The notes beneath the pieces were generated by a model. It was not told the origin of the DNA. It saw only the letters and a list, made by a program, of their open reading frames with translations, and ran no database searches. Shown here piece after piece: positions 26,611 to 35,480 of a stretch of 40,181 nucleotides of DNA (positions are counted from its first letter, which is position 1; the number at the start of each line of letters is the position of its first letter). The stretch is from positions 1 through 40,181 of the forward strand of contig JAHBWO010000023.1 of the NCBI GenBank assembly GCA_019636945.1, read 5' to 3'. The DNA is from Nitrospira sp. (GTDB lineage Bacteria; Nitrospirota; Nitrospiria; Nitrospirales; Nitrospiraceae). Both the position numbers and the translations under genes were made by a program.

Positions 26611-27485
26611 GTACGAAAGGGCTTGGCTCCATACCACCGGTATTGGTCAATATCGGCTGCGGTTCGGTCTGGCACACAGATTGGGTCAATCTAGATATGC
26701 GCCCGGTGAGTGCTGAGGTACGAGTCTGGGATGCGGATGACGGACTTCCGTTCAAAGACGGGTCCGTTGATGGATGCTATGCCTCTCATCTTCTCGAACA
26801 TCTCTCGCGCGAAGATGCGCGAAGCTTGTTATTGGAGTGCCGACGTGCCCTTCGTTCTGGTGCCATCCTTCGATTGGCCGTTCCAGACCTTGAAGTCATT
26901 GCGAGGGAATACCTCCACGTATTAGGCCGAGCGCAGGCCGGAGATCCGGTTGCGAAGAAACAGCATGAATGGATCACTCTCGAGCTACTAGACCAGCTCG
27001 TACGTGTGGAGTCCGGTGGTGAGATGGAGCACTACCTTCGAAATCAGGCATCGCACAATGCCGACTATATCACAGCACGAATCGGATCTGAGGCCGCTCA
27101 CTATTTCAGGCAGGTTGTCCAGAACCAGGGCAAAGCACCAGCACCGCACCACCATTCATGGAGTCACTCAAGCGGACAACGGCTCCAACACACAGTTACA
27201 GCCCTTCAAGAATGGATCGTGACAGGGGTCTGCAGCCTTCTACTGGGACGGCGCGGGCGATCAGCTGTTCAACAAGGATTGTTCAGATCCTCTGGTGAAT
27301 GTCATCGGTGGATGTACGACCAATTCTCACTCAAGCAATTACTCGAGCAGTGCGGATTTTCTGACGTGCGCCGCTGCACGGCATTTGAAAGCATGATGGA
27401 CAGATTCGATTCGTATCACTTGGATGTGGTGAACGGCGAAGTGCGCAAACCAGATTCACTCTTTATGGAAGCCGTCAAGCCCTGA
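26607..27485 (+). CDS. predicted SAM-dependent methyltransferase
   Basis: The 292-residue protein has LVNIGCGSVWHTDWVNLDMR, the opening of a group of predicted methyltransferases with a short motif I followed by WVNLD. LPFKDGSVDGCYASHLLEHL and RLAVPDLEVIAREYL follow, all typical. A middle insert (about 150-200) contains HYFRQVVQNQGKAPAPHHHS with several His. It starts with TTG overlapping the TylF-like stop, so translation is coupled. It ends just before the FkbM-type gene. The acceptor is unknown; sugar methylation is inferred from the neighbourhood. Confidence 0.8.
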   Translation: MSTKGLGSIPPVLVNIGCGSVWHTDWVNLDMRPVSAEVRVWDADDGLPFKDGSVDGCYASHLLEHLSREDARSLLLECRRALRSGAILRLAVPDLEVIAREYLHVLGRAQAGDPVAKKQHEWITLELLDQLVRVESGGEMEHYLRNQASHNADYITARIGSEAAHYFRQVVQNQGKAPAPHHHSWSHSSGQRLQHTVTALQEWIVTGVCSLLLGRRGRSAVQQGLFRSSGECHRWMYDQFSLKQLLEQCGFSDVRRCTAFESMMDRFDSYHLDVVNGEVRKPDSLFMEAVKP

Positions 27486-27540
27486 CCTGCAGACGTGAGG
27501 AGTGAGAACTCTACTGTTCACGGCTCGGAACGGATCAATC

Positions 27541-28365
27541 ATGAAGCGGTTCCTTCAACGACTCTTTCGGCATTTTGGCCTGGAAGTTCGCCAACGCAAT
27601 GGAAAGTGTCTGACTCATCTCGGGCCGAATCGAGATTCCCTCGAAGGTGTCCTGAGACAAATCCGTGAAGCGGGATGTTATCCGGCCACGGTGATTGACG
27701 TCGGCGCTGCTATGGGGATGTTTACCCGTACCTGCCATTCAGTATTTCCAACGTCCAGCTATCTCCTCATTGAACCGCTACAGGAATACCTGCCGTCACT
27801 GCGGCAGGTTGCGAAAGATATTCCACGAGTACGATTTGAGCTTGCCGTTGCCGCAGCTGGTGATGGCCCAACCATGCTCAATGTACACCAGGACCTCCTT
27901 GGATCCTCTCTGTACCAGGAAACTGAAGAAGGATCGGATGTCAACGGCGCACCACGACAGGTACAGGCGATCAAGTTGGATCAATGGGTTAAAACGCAGG
28001 GCGGGATACCGCCATATCTCGTGAAGATCGACGTACAAGGCGCTGAACTCGATGTCCTCGAAGGAGGACAGGCGACACTGGCGGAGGCAGATGTTGTGCT
28101 TCTGGAAGTTTCTCTCTTCCATTTTTTTCAACATGGGCCAGTCTTCCATGATGTGCTGGACTATATGTGGGCAAGGGGGTTTGTTCCCTATGATTTCCTG
28201 GGGCATCAATATCGCCCTATCGATGATGCGTTGTCACAAGTTGATGTCGTATTTGTGAAAGAAAACGGGAGGCTCCGACAAATCCACTCATATGCCACCC
28301 CTGAGCAACGGAAGCAGCAGAATCAGAAATTCCGATCCACCATCTTGAGCGGTGTGTCGAAGTAA
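27541..28365 (+). CDS. FkbM family methyltransferase
   Basis: The 274-residue enzyme shows the FkbM pattern: TVIDVGAAMGMFTRTCHSVF as SAM motif, YLLIEPLQEYLPSLRQV after it, and YLVKIDVQGAELDVLEGGQA (the KIDVQGAE signature) followed by VVLLEVSLFHF. FkbM-type enzymes O-methylate hydroxyls of polyketides and, in many surface loci, sugars. A GTG at 27502 is in frame but gives 13 non-family residues. The ATG at 27541 starts MKRFLQRLFRHFG, the usual beginning. It is the fourth methyltransferase in a row and is followed five bases later by a GT2 gene. Confidence 0.9.
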   Translation: MKRFLQRLFRHFGLEVRQRNGKCLTHLGPNRDSLEGVLRQIREAGCYPATVIDVGAAMGMFTRTCHSVFPTSSYLLIEPLQEYLPSLRQVAKDIPRVRFELAVAAAGDGPTMLNVHQDLLGSSLYQETEEGSDVNGAPRQVQAIKLDQWVKTQGGIPPYLVKIDVQGAELDVLEGGQATLAEADVVLLEVSLFHFFQHGPVFHDVLDYMWARGFVPYDFLGHQYRPIDDALSQVDVVFVKENGRLRQIHSYATPEQRKQQNQKFRSTILSGVSK

Positions 28366-28370
28366 CGCTC

Positions 28371-29279
28371 GTGCAGACCTCACCGTTAACAATATCGATT
28401 GTCACGCCATCCTATAACCATGTCACGTTTCTTCACGAAACGATCGAATCCGTCTTGTCACAGCAAGACCCCCATCTTGAGTATGTCATCATCGACGGGG
28501 GGTCAACCGATGGCAGTGTCGATGTGATCAAACAGTACGCCGGCTCGCTGACATATTGGATCAGTGAACCGGATCGTGGACACTATGACGCTGTCAATAA
28601 AGGCTTCTCCCATACAACGGGAGACATTATGGCCTGGATCAACAGCGACGATAAATACACACCATCAGCCTTTTCGGTCGTACGAGACGTCTTCACACAG
28701 TTTCCTGAAATACAATGGCTAACGACCATACAGCCACTGGGTTGGGATGCGACAGGCCAGGCGGCATCCATCAATTTCAGTGGAGGATTCAATCGCAGTT
28801 CATTCTTGAAAGGGGGCAATCTGCCCACGAAGGGCTCATTGCAGCGACGCTTCATTCAACAGGAATCAACGTTCTGGCGACGCGCATTGTGGGAACAGGC
28901 CGGCGGACGGCTGGACACCACCCTTCACCTGGCAGCCGACTTTGAACTATGGGCGAGGTTTTACCAGCATAGTGACCTCTATGGGGTCTTGGCCCCATTG
29001 GGCGGCTTTCGATCTCATGGGAATCAACGGTCGGTCTTACACGCGAACCAATACCTATCCGAAGCCGAAATGGTGCTGAGACGACATGGAGGCGGACCTT
29101 GTCCATGGCCTGAAGCCCTTCTGCGCGGGGTCGTATGGAAACTCTGTCGACATCTGTCATTGAAACCGATGCCGCCATGGGTGCGGAAGATCGCACAAGG
29201 GTCAGGGCTTAGCTTTCCAAGCCACGTGGTGGTGAGGAACGGCACAGAATGGAGAATTATTTCTGGATTCGTGGTGTAG
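28371..29279 (+). CDS. GT2 family glycosyltransferase
   Basis: The 302-residue GT-A enzyme has ISIVTPSYNHVTFLHETIES, VIIDGGSTDGSVDVI and MAWINSDDKYTPSAF with the SDD metal site, then IQQESTFWRRALWEQAGG, a pattern common to a WcaA-like GT2 group. The start is a GTG at 28371, five bases after the FkbM stop. It ends 17 bases before the next GT. Likely a chain-elongating transferase with unknown donor. Confidence 0.9.
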   Translation: MQTSPLTISIVTPSYNHVTFLHETIESVLSQQDPHLEYVIIDGGSTDGSVDVIKQYAGSLTYWISEPDRGHYDAVNKGFSHTTGDIMAWINSDDKYTPSAFSVVRDVFTQFPEIQWLTTIQPLGWDATGQAASINFSGGFNRSSFLKGGNLPTKGSLQRRFIQQESTFWRRALWEQAGGRLDTTLHLAADFELWARFYQHSDLYGVLAPLGGFRSHGNQRSVLHANQYLSEAEMVLRRHGGGPCPWPEALLRGVVWKLCRHLSLKPMPPWVRKIAQGSGLSFPSHVVVRNGTEWRIISGFVV

Positions 29280-29296
29280 CCGTGTAATCTAGATGA

Positions 29297-30679
29297 ATGC
29301 GGATACTCCAAGTGAGCACGTACGATCAGGGAGGTGGAGCCGAATCCATTGCGTGGCGGCTCTCTGAACACTATCGGCGCCGAGGTCATGACTCCGCCAT
29401 GGTGGTCGGTGAAAAAATCGGCGAGGACCCTCACATCATTCCTCTCTCTCAGGCTTCAGCGCATCATGAAACCCACTCCTCGATTGCCCGTTTTAGCCGA
29501 ACACTGTCCTCGTATGAAGGCCGTCTTCGTGGAATCTGGCGGATGCGTCGCTGGCTCGAAGCCTATGTGGCGCATCCAGATAATTGGTGGGAGACCTGTC
29601 TCGGGAGAGACCACTTCCACTTCCCTGAGACCTGGCGACTCCTTGAACTCTCGCCTGCGGACCCGGACATCCTTCATTGCCATAACCTGCACGGCGGTTG
29701 GCTCTCACGTGGCGGCTACTTCGATTTGAGGGCGCTGCCAGAACTCTGCCGCACTATTCCGACCATCATCACGCTGCACGATACCTGGATGTTGAGCGGA
29801 CATTGTGCCTATACCCTTGGCTGTGAACGGTGGAAAACAGGGTGTGGCCATTGCCCGGACCTTTCAATCTATCCAGCCATCTCACGAGATGGCACGGCTG
29901 AGAACTGGCAGCGTAAGCGGGACATCTATGCGGCCTGCCGTCTCTATGTTTCAACCCCCTCACGGTGGCTGTTGCATCAAGTCGAACAATCCATACTGGC
30001 ACCCGCCATCATTCAAGGCAGAGTCATTCCAAACGGGGTGGATCTGTCTCACTTTTGTCCCGGTTCACAACGGGCGGCACGGACCGCACGGGGTCTTCCA
30101 CAGGATGCGGCAATCCTCCTTTTTGTCGCCAATCGGGCCAAAAGCAACATGTTCAAAGACTACCGAACCGTCGAACGGTGTGCCATCACAACAGCAGTTC
30201 GCTATCAGCATCGCAAAGTCCTCTTACTGGTCCTAGGAGAGCAAGGGGAACCGCTCGTCTTTGAGAACGGTGAGGTTCAGTTTATTGCCTTTCAGAGAGA
30301 TGCCAACATTCTCGCGCAGTATTACCAAGCGGCAGATGTCTATGTCCATGCCGCCAAGTCCGATACGTTTCCCAATACCGTGCTTGAAGCACTGGCCTGC
30401 GGCCTTCCTGTTGTCGCGACCGCAGTCGACGGCATTCCTGAGCAGATCGAAGAGAGTCGGTCCGGATATTTAGTTCAGGCCGGAGATGCCGACACCATGG
30501 CCAGTCGCGTGATCCAACTGCTTTCAAGCGAGGGGTTGCGAACCTCAATGGGGACAACCGCCGCAGACATCGCATCTCGTTCGTTCGGAATTCAGCGGCA
30601 AGTCCAAGCGTATTTGGATTGGTATGAGCAGATTCTTGACTCATCACAACTAGCCGGTCAAAGCGCTCATGCCTGCTAA
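29297..30679 (+). CDS. GT4 family glycosyltransferase (WcaC-like)
   Basis: The 460-residue GT-B protein starts MRILQVSTYDQGGGAESIAW. It has the HDTWMLSGHCAYTLGCERWK region followed by TGCGHCPDLSIYP, characteristic of a WcaC-type GT4 group with conserved cysteines. VIPNGVDLSHF opens the C-domain and AADVYVHAAKSDTFPNTVLE is the donor-binding region. It overlaps the next gene by 11 bases. A role in adding a hexose during chain assembly is inferred. Confidence 0.9.
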   Translation: MRILQVSTYDQGGGAESIAWRLSEHYRRRGHDSAMVVGEKIGEDPHIIPLSQASAHHETHSSIARFSRTLSSYEGRLRGIWRMRRWLEAYVAHPDNWWETCLGRDHFHFPETWRLLELSPADPDILHCHNLHGGWLSRGGYFDLRALPELCRTIPTIITLHDTWMLSGHCAYTLGCERWKTGCGHCPDLSIYPAISRDGTAENWQRKRDIYAACRLYVSTPSRWLLHQVEQSILAPAIIQGRVIPNGVDLSHFCPGSQRAARTARGLPQDAAILLFVANRAKSNMFKDYRTVERCAITTAVRYQHRKVLLLVLGEQGEPLVFENGEVQFIAFQRDANILAQYYQAADVYVHAAKSDTFPNTVLEALACGLPVVATAVDGIPEQIEESRSGYLVQAGDADTMASRVIQLLSSEGLRTSMGTTAADIASRSFGIQRQVQAYLDWYEQILDSSQLAGQSAHAC

Positions 30680-31799
30680 GGTCATGTTAGTGGCTATTGG
30701 GCTCGGAGTAGGGGGAACGGAAACTCATATTCTCGAGTTGGCTTCCAGACTGGATCGCTCACGATTTACGGTGACGGTCTGCGCCCTCAAATCCGGCGGG
30801 ACGATGGCGCAAGAACTCGAAAAGAGGGGAGTGAGGGTTTTGTCATTGGATGGTACCGGAAAACTCGATGCCCGTGTCATCGTGAGACTATTCAAGCTCC
30901 TCCAAGCCGAGCAACCGGATGTCGTACAGGCATTTCTCTTCTGGGCGAATGTCGCTGCCCGTGCGTGTGGACGCATTTTGCGGGCATTTCCGGTTATTTC
31001 GTCCTATCATGACGAAGTCGTCAGTGAAGGGTGGCTGGTGCGCTTGGTGGATCGGCTCACGCTAACTTGGACAGACCGCATCGTCTGCTGCTCCGGCGCA
31101 GTCGGTCGCTCGGTCGTCTCTCGAATTGGGGGAAAGATCGAACACTGTACCGTCATCCCGTTTGGTGTGGACATCGAACAATTTGATGCTACCGCAGCGG
31201 CAACGAGGCGTGAACTCGGTCTGCGAGACAACCAGAAAGTGATCGGAACAGTCTGCCGTCTCGTCGAACCTAAGAAGGGGCTTAGATTTCTCCTGCAAGC
31301 CATGGCCGTGTTGGCCAGAAAGTATGGGCAACCGCCTTGCCAATTGTTGATAGTCGGAGACGGGCCATCACGTCACGAGTTGGAATTGCTGCGTGAGCAA
31401 TTGGACCTTTCTTCCTGGGTCGTGTTCGCGGGATCCAGACGGGATATTCCTCGCATACTGCACGCATTGGACGCCTTTGTGCTTCCCTCGTTATACGAAG
31501 GGTTCGGTATTGCGCTTCTCGAAGCCATGGCAGCAGGAAAGCCGGTGATCGCCACTGCCGTGGGAGGGATCCCTGAGTTTGTCCTCTCCGGAGAAACCGG
31601 ACTGTTAATTGAGCCAGGAAATGTTGAAGCGTTGGCTGATGCGATTGACCGGCTCTTGAGTCATCCACAGCAGGCACGGATCATGGGCGCCAAGGGAAGA
31701 ATTCACGTAGGAGAGAGCTATCACATCTCAACGGTCGTACGACAACATGAGCAGGTCTATACGGCTTGCCTTGCTCAGGCCTCGTGCGGCAGTGCCTAA
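30669..31799 (+). CDS. GT4 family glycosyltransferase
   Basis: The 376-residue GT-B enzyme begins KVMLVAIGLGVGGTETHILE, with a GGTE acceptor loop. CTVIPFGVDIEQF and VIGTVCRLVEPKKGLRFLLQ mark the C-domain entry. FVLPSLYEGFGIALLEAMAA holds the E-x7-E donor site and TAVGGIPEFV follows. It is a canonical GT4. It overlaps the preceding GT4 by 11 bases, and a 51-base gap leads to the WecA-like gene. Related to the GT4 at 34234-35412 by its GGxE and EGxxxxLLEA patterns. Confidence 0.93.
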   Translation: MPAKVMLVAIGLGVGGTETHILELASRLDRSRFTVTVCALKSGGTMAQELEKRGVRVLSLDGTGKLDARVIVRLFKLLQAEQPDVVQAFLFWANVAARACGRILRAFPVISSYHDEVVSEGWLVRLVDRLTLTWTDRIVCCSGAVGRSVVSRIGGKIEHCTVIPFGVDIEQFDATAAATRRELGLRDNQKVIGTVCRLVEPKKGLRFLLQAMAVLARKYGQPPCQLLIVGDGPSRHELELLREQLDLSSWVVFAGSRRDIPRILHALDAFVLPSLYEGFGIALLEAMAAGKPVIATAVGGIPEFVLSGETGLLIEPGNVEALADAIDRLLSHPQQARIMGAKGRIHVGESYHISTVVRQHEQVYTACLAQASCGSA

Positions 31800-31850
31800 T
31801 CGCTCACTCTCAATAGCATGCGTCCATCATAATGCTTTGAAAGTCACTTC

Positions 31851-32897
31851 ATGTACTTGTTGAGCTTAACATTCCTGGTCGCGCTCTTCCTATCATTGTA
31901 CGGTGTGCCCATTGCACGACAGGCTGCGTTGAAATACGGCATTGTCGATGCCCCAGACGGACGTCTCAAACATCAACAGGAACCGGTCCCGTACTTCGGA
32001 GGACTCGCGATCTATCTGGCCTTCTTGATGAGTCTCGCCTTCACGTTTGAATTCAGGCAGGACGTCCTGGGAATCATTCTCAGCGCAACCATCGTGGTCA
32101 TGCTGGGACTCATCGATGATTTCGGAGTGCTCTCGCCCACGACGAAGCTGATCGGCCAACTCCTCGCCGTCTTTGTCCTGATCAAAAGCGGCATTCAAAT
32201 CCAAATCGCAGCACTCCCGGAATGGCTGGACCTCGCGTTGACCGTCTTATGGATGGTGGGACTCATTAATGCCTTCAATCTCTTGGATATCATGGACGGC
32301 CTCTCCGCAGGAATCGGAGCCATCAGCGCCACCTGTTTACTCCTGGCGGCCTTGCTCCAAGGCGATCAGGTCATTGCCTTTATGCTGGCGGCTCTGATCG
32401 GAAGCCTCGTCGGGTTTCTGAAATACAATTGGCAGCCGGCTCGGATCTACATGGGCGATACTGGAGCCATGTTCATCGGCCTCTTGCTGGGTGCCATGGC
32501 GATGATCGGACAATTCCCAAGCACACACCCACTTTCACTGCTCACCCCTGTCTTTATTTTGGGAATTCCAATCTTCGATACCCTCTTCGTCATGTATATC
32601 CGGTATCAACGAGGTCTCCCGATATTCCTGGGCAGCCCGGACCACATTGCCATTCGACTCCGGCATTGGGGGATGTCCACCAGAGCGATCGTGCTTGTCA
32701 GCTATGTTGCCACTGCGGTGGTTGGCTCTATCGGTCTCATGCTCATGATGGTTTCGCATGAGATAGCATGGGGCCTCTGTCTTGGGACGGTTGCACTCCT
32801 CCTGACCCTGACGCTGACGTTGAAGCGAATTGAGGTCAAGAAACCCAAGCCCCAGGAGGTTGAGACCTCTCTAGAAGAAAGAAGGCGAGCGGCATGA
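31851..32897 (+). CDS. WecA/MraY-like undecaprenyl-phosphate phosphoglycosyltransferase
   Basis: The 348-residue polytopic membrane protein belongs to the MraY/WecA family (polyprenyl-phosphate HexNAc-1-phosphate transferases). It shows DAPDGRLKHQQEPVPYFGG (33-51), the Asp-Asp motif LGLIDDFGV with Asp89/Asp90, INAFNLLDIMDGLSAGIG around 139-156 with the catalytic-site Asp residues, and MGDTGAMFIG at 201-210. About ten hydrophobic helices are spread through the chain. SPDHIAIRLRHWG near 263-275 is the cytosolic loop region that helps choose the nucleotide sugar. It should start glycan synthesis by loading a sugar phosphate on undecaprenyl phosphate. It overlaps the next gene by 4 bases (ATGA). 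Confidence 0.93.
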   Translation: MYLLSLTFLVALFLSLYGVPIARQAALKYGIVDAPDGRLKHQQEPVPYFGGLAIYLAFLMSLAFTFEFRQDVLGIILSATIVVMLGLIDDFGVLSPTTKLIGQLLAVFVLIKSGIQIQIAALPEWLDLALTVLWMVGLINAFNLLDIMDGLSAGIGAISATCLLLAALLQGDQVIAFMLAALIGSLVGFLKYNWQPARIYMGDTGAMFIGLLLGAMAMIGQFPSTHPLSLLTPVFILGIPIFDTLFVMYIRYQRGLPIFLGSPDHIAIRLRHWGMSTRAIVLVSYVATAVVGSIGLMLMMVSHEIAWGLCLGTVALLLTLTLTLKRIEVKKPKPQEVETSLEERRRAA

Positions 32898-34222
32898 TCC
32901 TGATCGTCGGAGCCGGCCTTGCCGGATTGAGCACCGCCTATCATCTTGCAGGAATTCCGTATCGACTCTACGAGCGTGAATCGGAGGTCGGTGGACTGTG
33001 CCGATCCTATCGCAAGGACGGATTTACCTTCGACTACACGGGACACTTGTTGCATTTCCGCCAGCCGCAGATCAAGGCACTCGTGGAGCAATTGCTCACA
33101 GACAAACTCCAGAAACACCATCGTAAGTCGTTTATTTACTCACATCGAACCTACACCGAATACCCCTTTCAGGTGAACATCCACGGTCTTCCGCCTGAAG
33201 TCGTGCGGGAATGCGTGATGGGGTTCATCACCACACTGCTGCAACCAGCCCCTGCGCGTGACCCCAAAGATCTTGGCTTCAAACAGTGGATCTTGCAGAA
33301 CCTCGGAGAAGGAATGGCCAAGCATTTCATGGTTCCATTCAACGAAAAGCTGTGGAAAGTGTCACTGGACGAGCTCACATCCGATTGGGTGTCATGGCTG
33401 GTGCCGAAGCCCGAGCTGAAGGACGTGATCAATGGGGCGTTGGGTATCAAGGACAAGGCATTCGGCTACAATCCATCGTTCCTCTATCCTGCATCCGGCG
33501 GGATCAGCATCCTGCCGGAGTCCTTCCTGCCTGGCATTACCAATGTCACAGCCAATATTGAACTCCTCGAGGTCGATACGAAACGTCGGCTCGCGCGATT
33601 CCACGATCGGCTCAGCGGCACGACGCGAACGGAACACTACGAGGCGCTCGTCTCGACGATTCCGGTTCCTGAACTTGTGCGCAGGTGCCTCGATATGCCT
33701 CTGTATCTCAAGGAAGCCGCTGAGGAACTGCGGTGGGTGTCGGTGTATAACCTCAACATGGCCGTGACACGGGAGCAGGTGTCGGACAAACATTGGCTCT
33801 ATTTCCCCGAACCTGAATTTCCTTTTTATCGCGTCGGATTTCCCATGAATTTTTCCCCGTCGTTGGGACAACCTGGCTGTAGCTCGATGTATGTTGAGAT
33901 CTCGCACCGACCGATGGAGCATCAATCGGCTGACCAGCTTGCCGCCCAGGCCAGGGCCGGCCTAGAGCAGGCTGGCATCCTACAGCGCGGTGACGAGATC
34001 GTCGTCTCAGATGTGAAGGATTTGCACTACGCCTATGTCTACTTCGATCGCCATCGCGCGACCGCCATCCCCGTCATTCTCTCCGAGCTCGAGCGGCGTG
34101 GCATCTATTCCATCGGGAGGTATGGCCGTTGGGAACATACCTCAATGGAAGATGCGATCGGGCAGGGAAAGCAACTGGCGGAACGACTCCGATTGGAACA
34201 AGATCACGCCCTTTCTGCATAG
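32894..34222 (+). CDS. FAD-dependent oxidoreductase, UDP-galactopyranose-mutase/protoporphyrinogen-oxidase-like
   Basis: The 442-residue flavoprotein begins ILIVGAGLAGLSTAYHLAG, a dinucleotide-binding GxGxxG, followed by YERESEVGGLCRSY and FTFDYTGHLLHF. This opening is shared by UDP-galactopyranose mutases and amine/protoporphyrinogen oxidases. FNEKLWKVSLDELTSDWVSW and the C-terminal YSIGRYGRWEHTSMEDAIGQ are like mutase-type proteins of surface loci. A mutase would make a furanose donor such as UDP-Galf, but residues of the mutase active site were not verified. It lies between the WecA-like gene (4-base overlap) and a GT4, so a role in precursor supply is likely. Confidence 0.8.
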   Translation: MILIVGAGLAGLSTAYHLAGIPYRLYERESEVGGLCRSYRKDGFTFDYTGHLLHFRQPQIKALVEQLLTDKLQKHHRKSFIYSHRTYTEYPFQVNIHGLPPEVVRECVMGFITTLLQPAPARDPKDLGFKQWILQNLGEGMAKHFMVPFNEKLWKVSLDELTSDWVSWLVPKPELKDVINGALGIKDKAFGYNPSFLYPASGGISILPESFLPGITNVTANIELLEVDTKRRLARFHDRLSGTTRTEHYEALVSTIPVPELVRRCLDMPLYLKEAAEELRWVSVYNLNMAVTREQVSDKHWLYFPEPEFPFYRVGFPMNFSPSLGQPGCSSMYVEISHRPMEHQSADQLAAQARAGLEQAGILQRGDEIVVSDVKDLHYAYVYFDRHRATAIPVILSELERRGIYSIGRYGRWEHTSMEDAIGQGKQLAERLRLEQDHALSA

Positions 34223-34233
34223 TCGCAGGTGTC

Positions 34234-35412
34234 GTGGACACGATTTGCCATATCATCACCAAGCTTGAACTCGGAGGGGCACAGGAAGTAGCACTCCATG
34301 TCGTGTCACATCTCGATCCGACGAGATATCGGGCAGTTTTGATCAGCGGACCAGGGGGACTGCTCACAGAGGAAGCCCAGCGGTTACCTCACGTCGAGGT
34401 CACTATTGTTCCTGCATTAGGCAGGACAATTCATCCGTTCGCAGATCTCGCCGCTTTCATTCAGTTAACCAAACTCCTTCGCCGGGTTCGCCCATCCATC
34501 GTCCATACGCACAGTTCAAAAGCAGGCATTCTTGGCCGATGGGCCGCATGGTTCGCCGACGTTCCGGTCATCGTTCACACGATTCACGGATATGGCATCA
34601 CGCCCGTACAGCCTCGCTGGTTGAGACATCTCTTGCTCATGGTGGAACGAATCACGGGATGGATCACCACCCAGTGGATTGCCGTCTCACAGGCAGATAT
34701 CGGGAAAGGACGGGCCTGGCGTCTGTTCAGGAACAACGTCTTGTTGGTACGACCGGGTATTGATCCAAGACCATTTCAGGAAGGGCTGGTACGCGCAGAC
34801 CGTGAACGGCTGAGGAGGGAACTTGGCGCAGAGCCAGGAACACGTCTCATTGGAACCGTAGCATGTCTCAAACCACAAAAGGCTCCGGAGGATTTTATCG
34901 AGGTGGCAAAGCTGGTCACCCAATCACTACCAAACACCCGGTTCGTCCTCGTCGGAGACGGAGAATTGCGCGCAACGATCGAATCGATGATCGTACGGCA
35001 TCACCTTCACGATTGTGTACACTTAACCGGGTGGAGACGTGATATTCCGTCGGTGATGCACGCGTTCGATGTATTCCTCTTAACATCTCATTGGGAAGGA
35101 CTACCTCGAGTATTACTTGAAGCACGAGTCGTAGGTCTGCCCATCGTCGCCACAAACGTCGGAGGGACCGATGAGGTTGTGGTGGGGGCGGCGATCGGAG
35201 AGCTCTGTCAAGCAGGGGACATTAACGGATTAGCCAATACCCTCATCCGCATATTGTCATCTCCAGTGAAACCATCGGAAGCTCGTCGAGCAGACCCCTC
35301 TCTGCTCCCGCGCGAGTTTCACATCAGTGAAACGGTTCTGCAATACGAACGATTATATGATCGTTTACTGAATCCCGATCATGATGGAATGACTCACAGA
35401 CTAGCCGCCTGA
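34234..35412 (+). CDS. GT4 family glycosyltransferase
   Basis: The 392-residue GT-B protein begins VDTICHIITKLELGGAQEVA, with a GGAQ loop. VHTHSSKAGILGRWAAWFAD is the HSSKAG pattern of a group used in capsule/LPS synthesis. RLIGTVACLKPQKAPEDFIE and LTSHWEGLPRVLLEARVVGL give the C-domain and donor site. The frame is open upstream to 34129, inside the flavoprotein gene. The GTG at 34234, 11 bases after that stop, gives the natural GT4 N-terminus and I chose it. Acts in the cytoplasm on a lipid-linked acceptor. Confidence 0.9.
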   Translation: MDTICHIITKLELGGAQEVALHVVSHLDPTRYRAVLISGPGGLLTEEAQRLPHVEVTIVPALGRTIHPFADLAAFIQLTKLLRRVRPSIVHTHSSKAGILGRWAAWFADVPVIVHTIHGYGITPVQPRWLRHLLLMVERITGWITTQWIAVSQADIGKGRAWRLFRNNVLLVRPGIDPRPFQEGLVRADRERLRRELGAEPGTRLIGTVACLKPQKAPEDFIEVAKLVTQSLPNTRFVLVGDGELRATIESMIVRHHLHDCVHLTGWRRDIPSVMHAFDVFLLTSHWEGLPRVLLEARVVGLPIVATNVGGTDEVVVGAAIGELCQAGDINGLANTLIRILSSPVKPSEARRADPSLLPREFHISETVLQYERLYDRLLNPDHDGMTHRLAA

Positions 35413-35480
35413 GCACAATTCAGCGAACACCAACTTAAATGGACCTCCTCACGCACATCACGCCTCGACGCCATTGAATC

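Noticed and set aside
33392..33925. 177-codon minus-strand open frame inside the flavoprotein gene
   Set aside because: No signal, domain or ribosome site; the plus strand is clearly coding.
34129..34233. upstream extension of the GT4 frame
   Set aside because: It lies mostly inside the flavoprotein gene and gives a non-family N-terminus.
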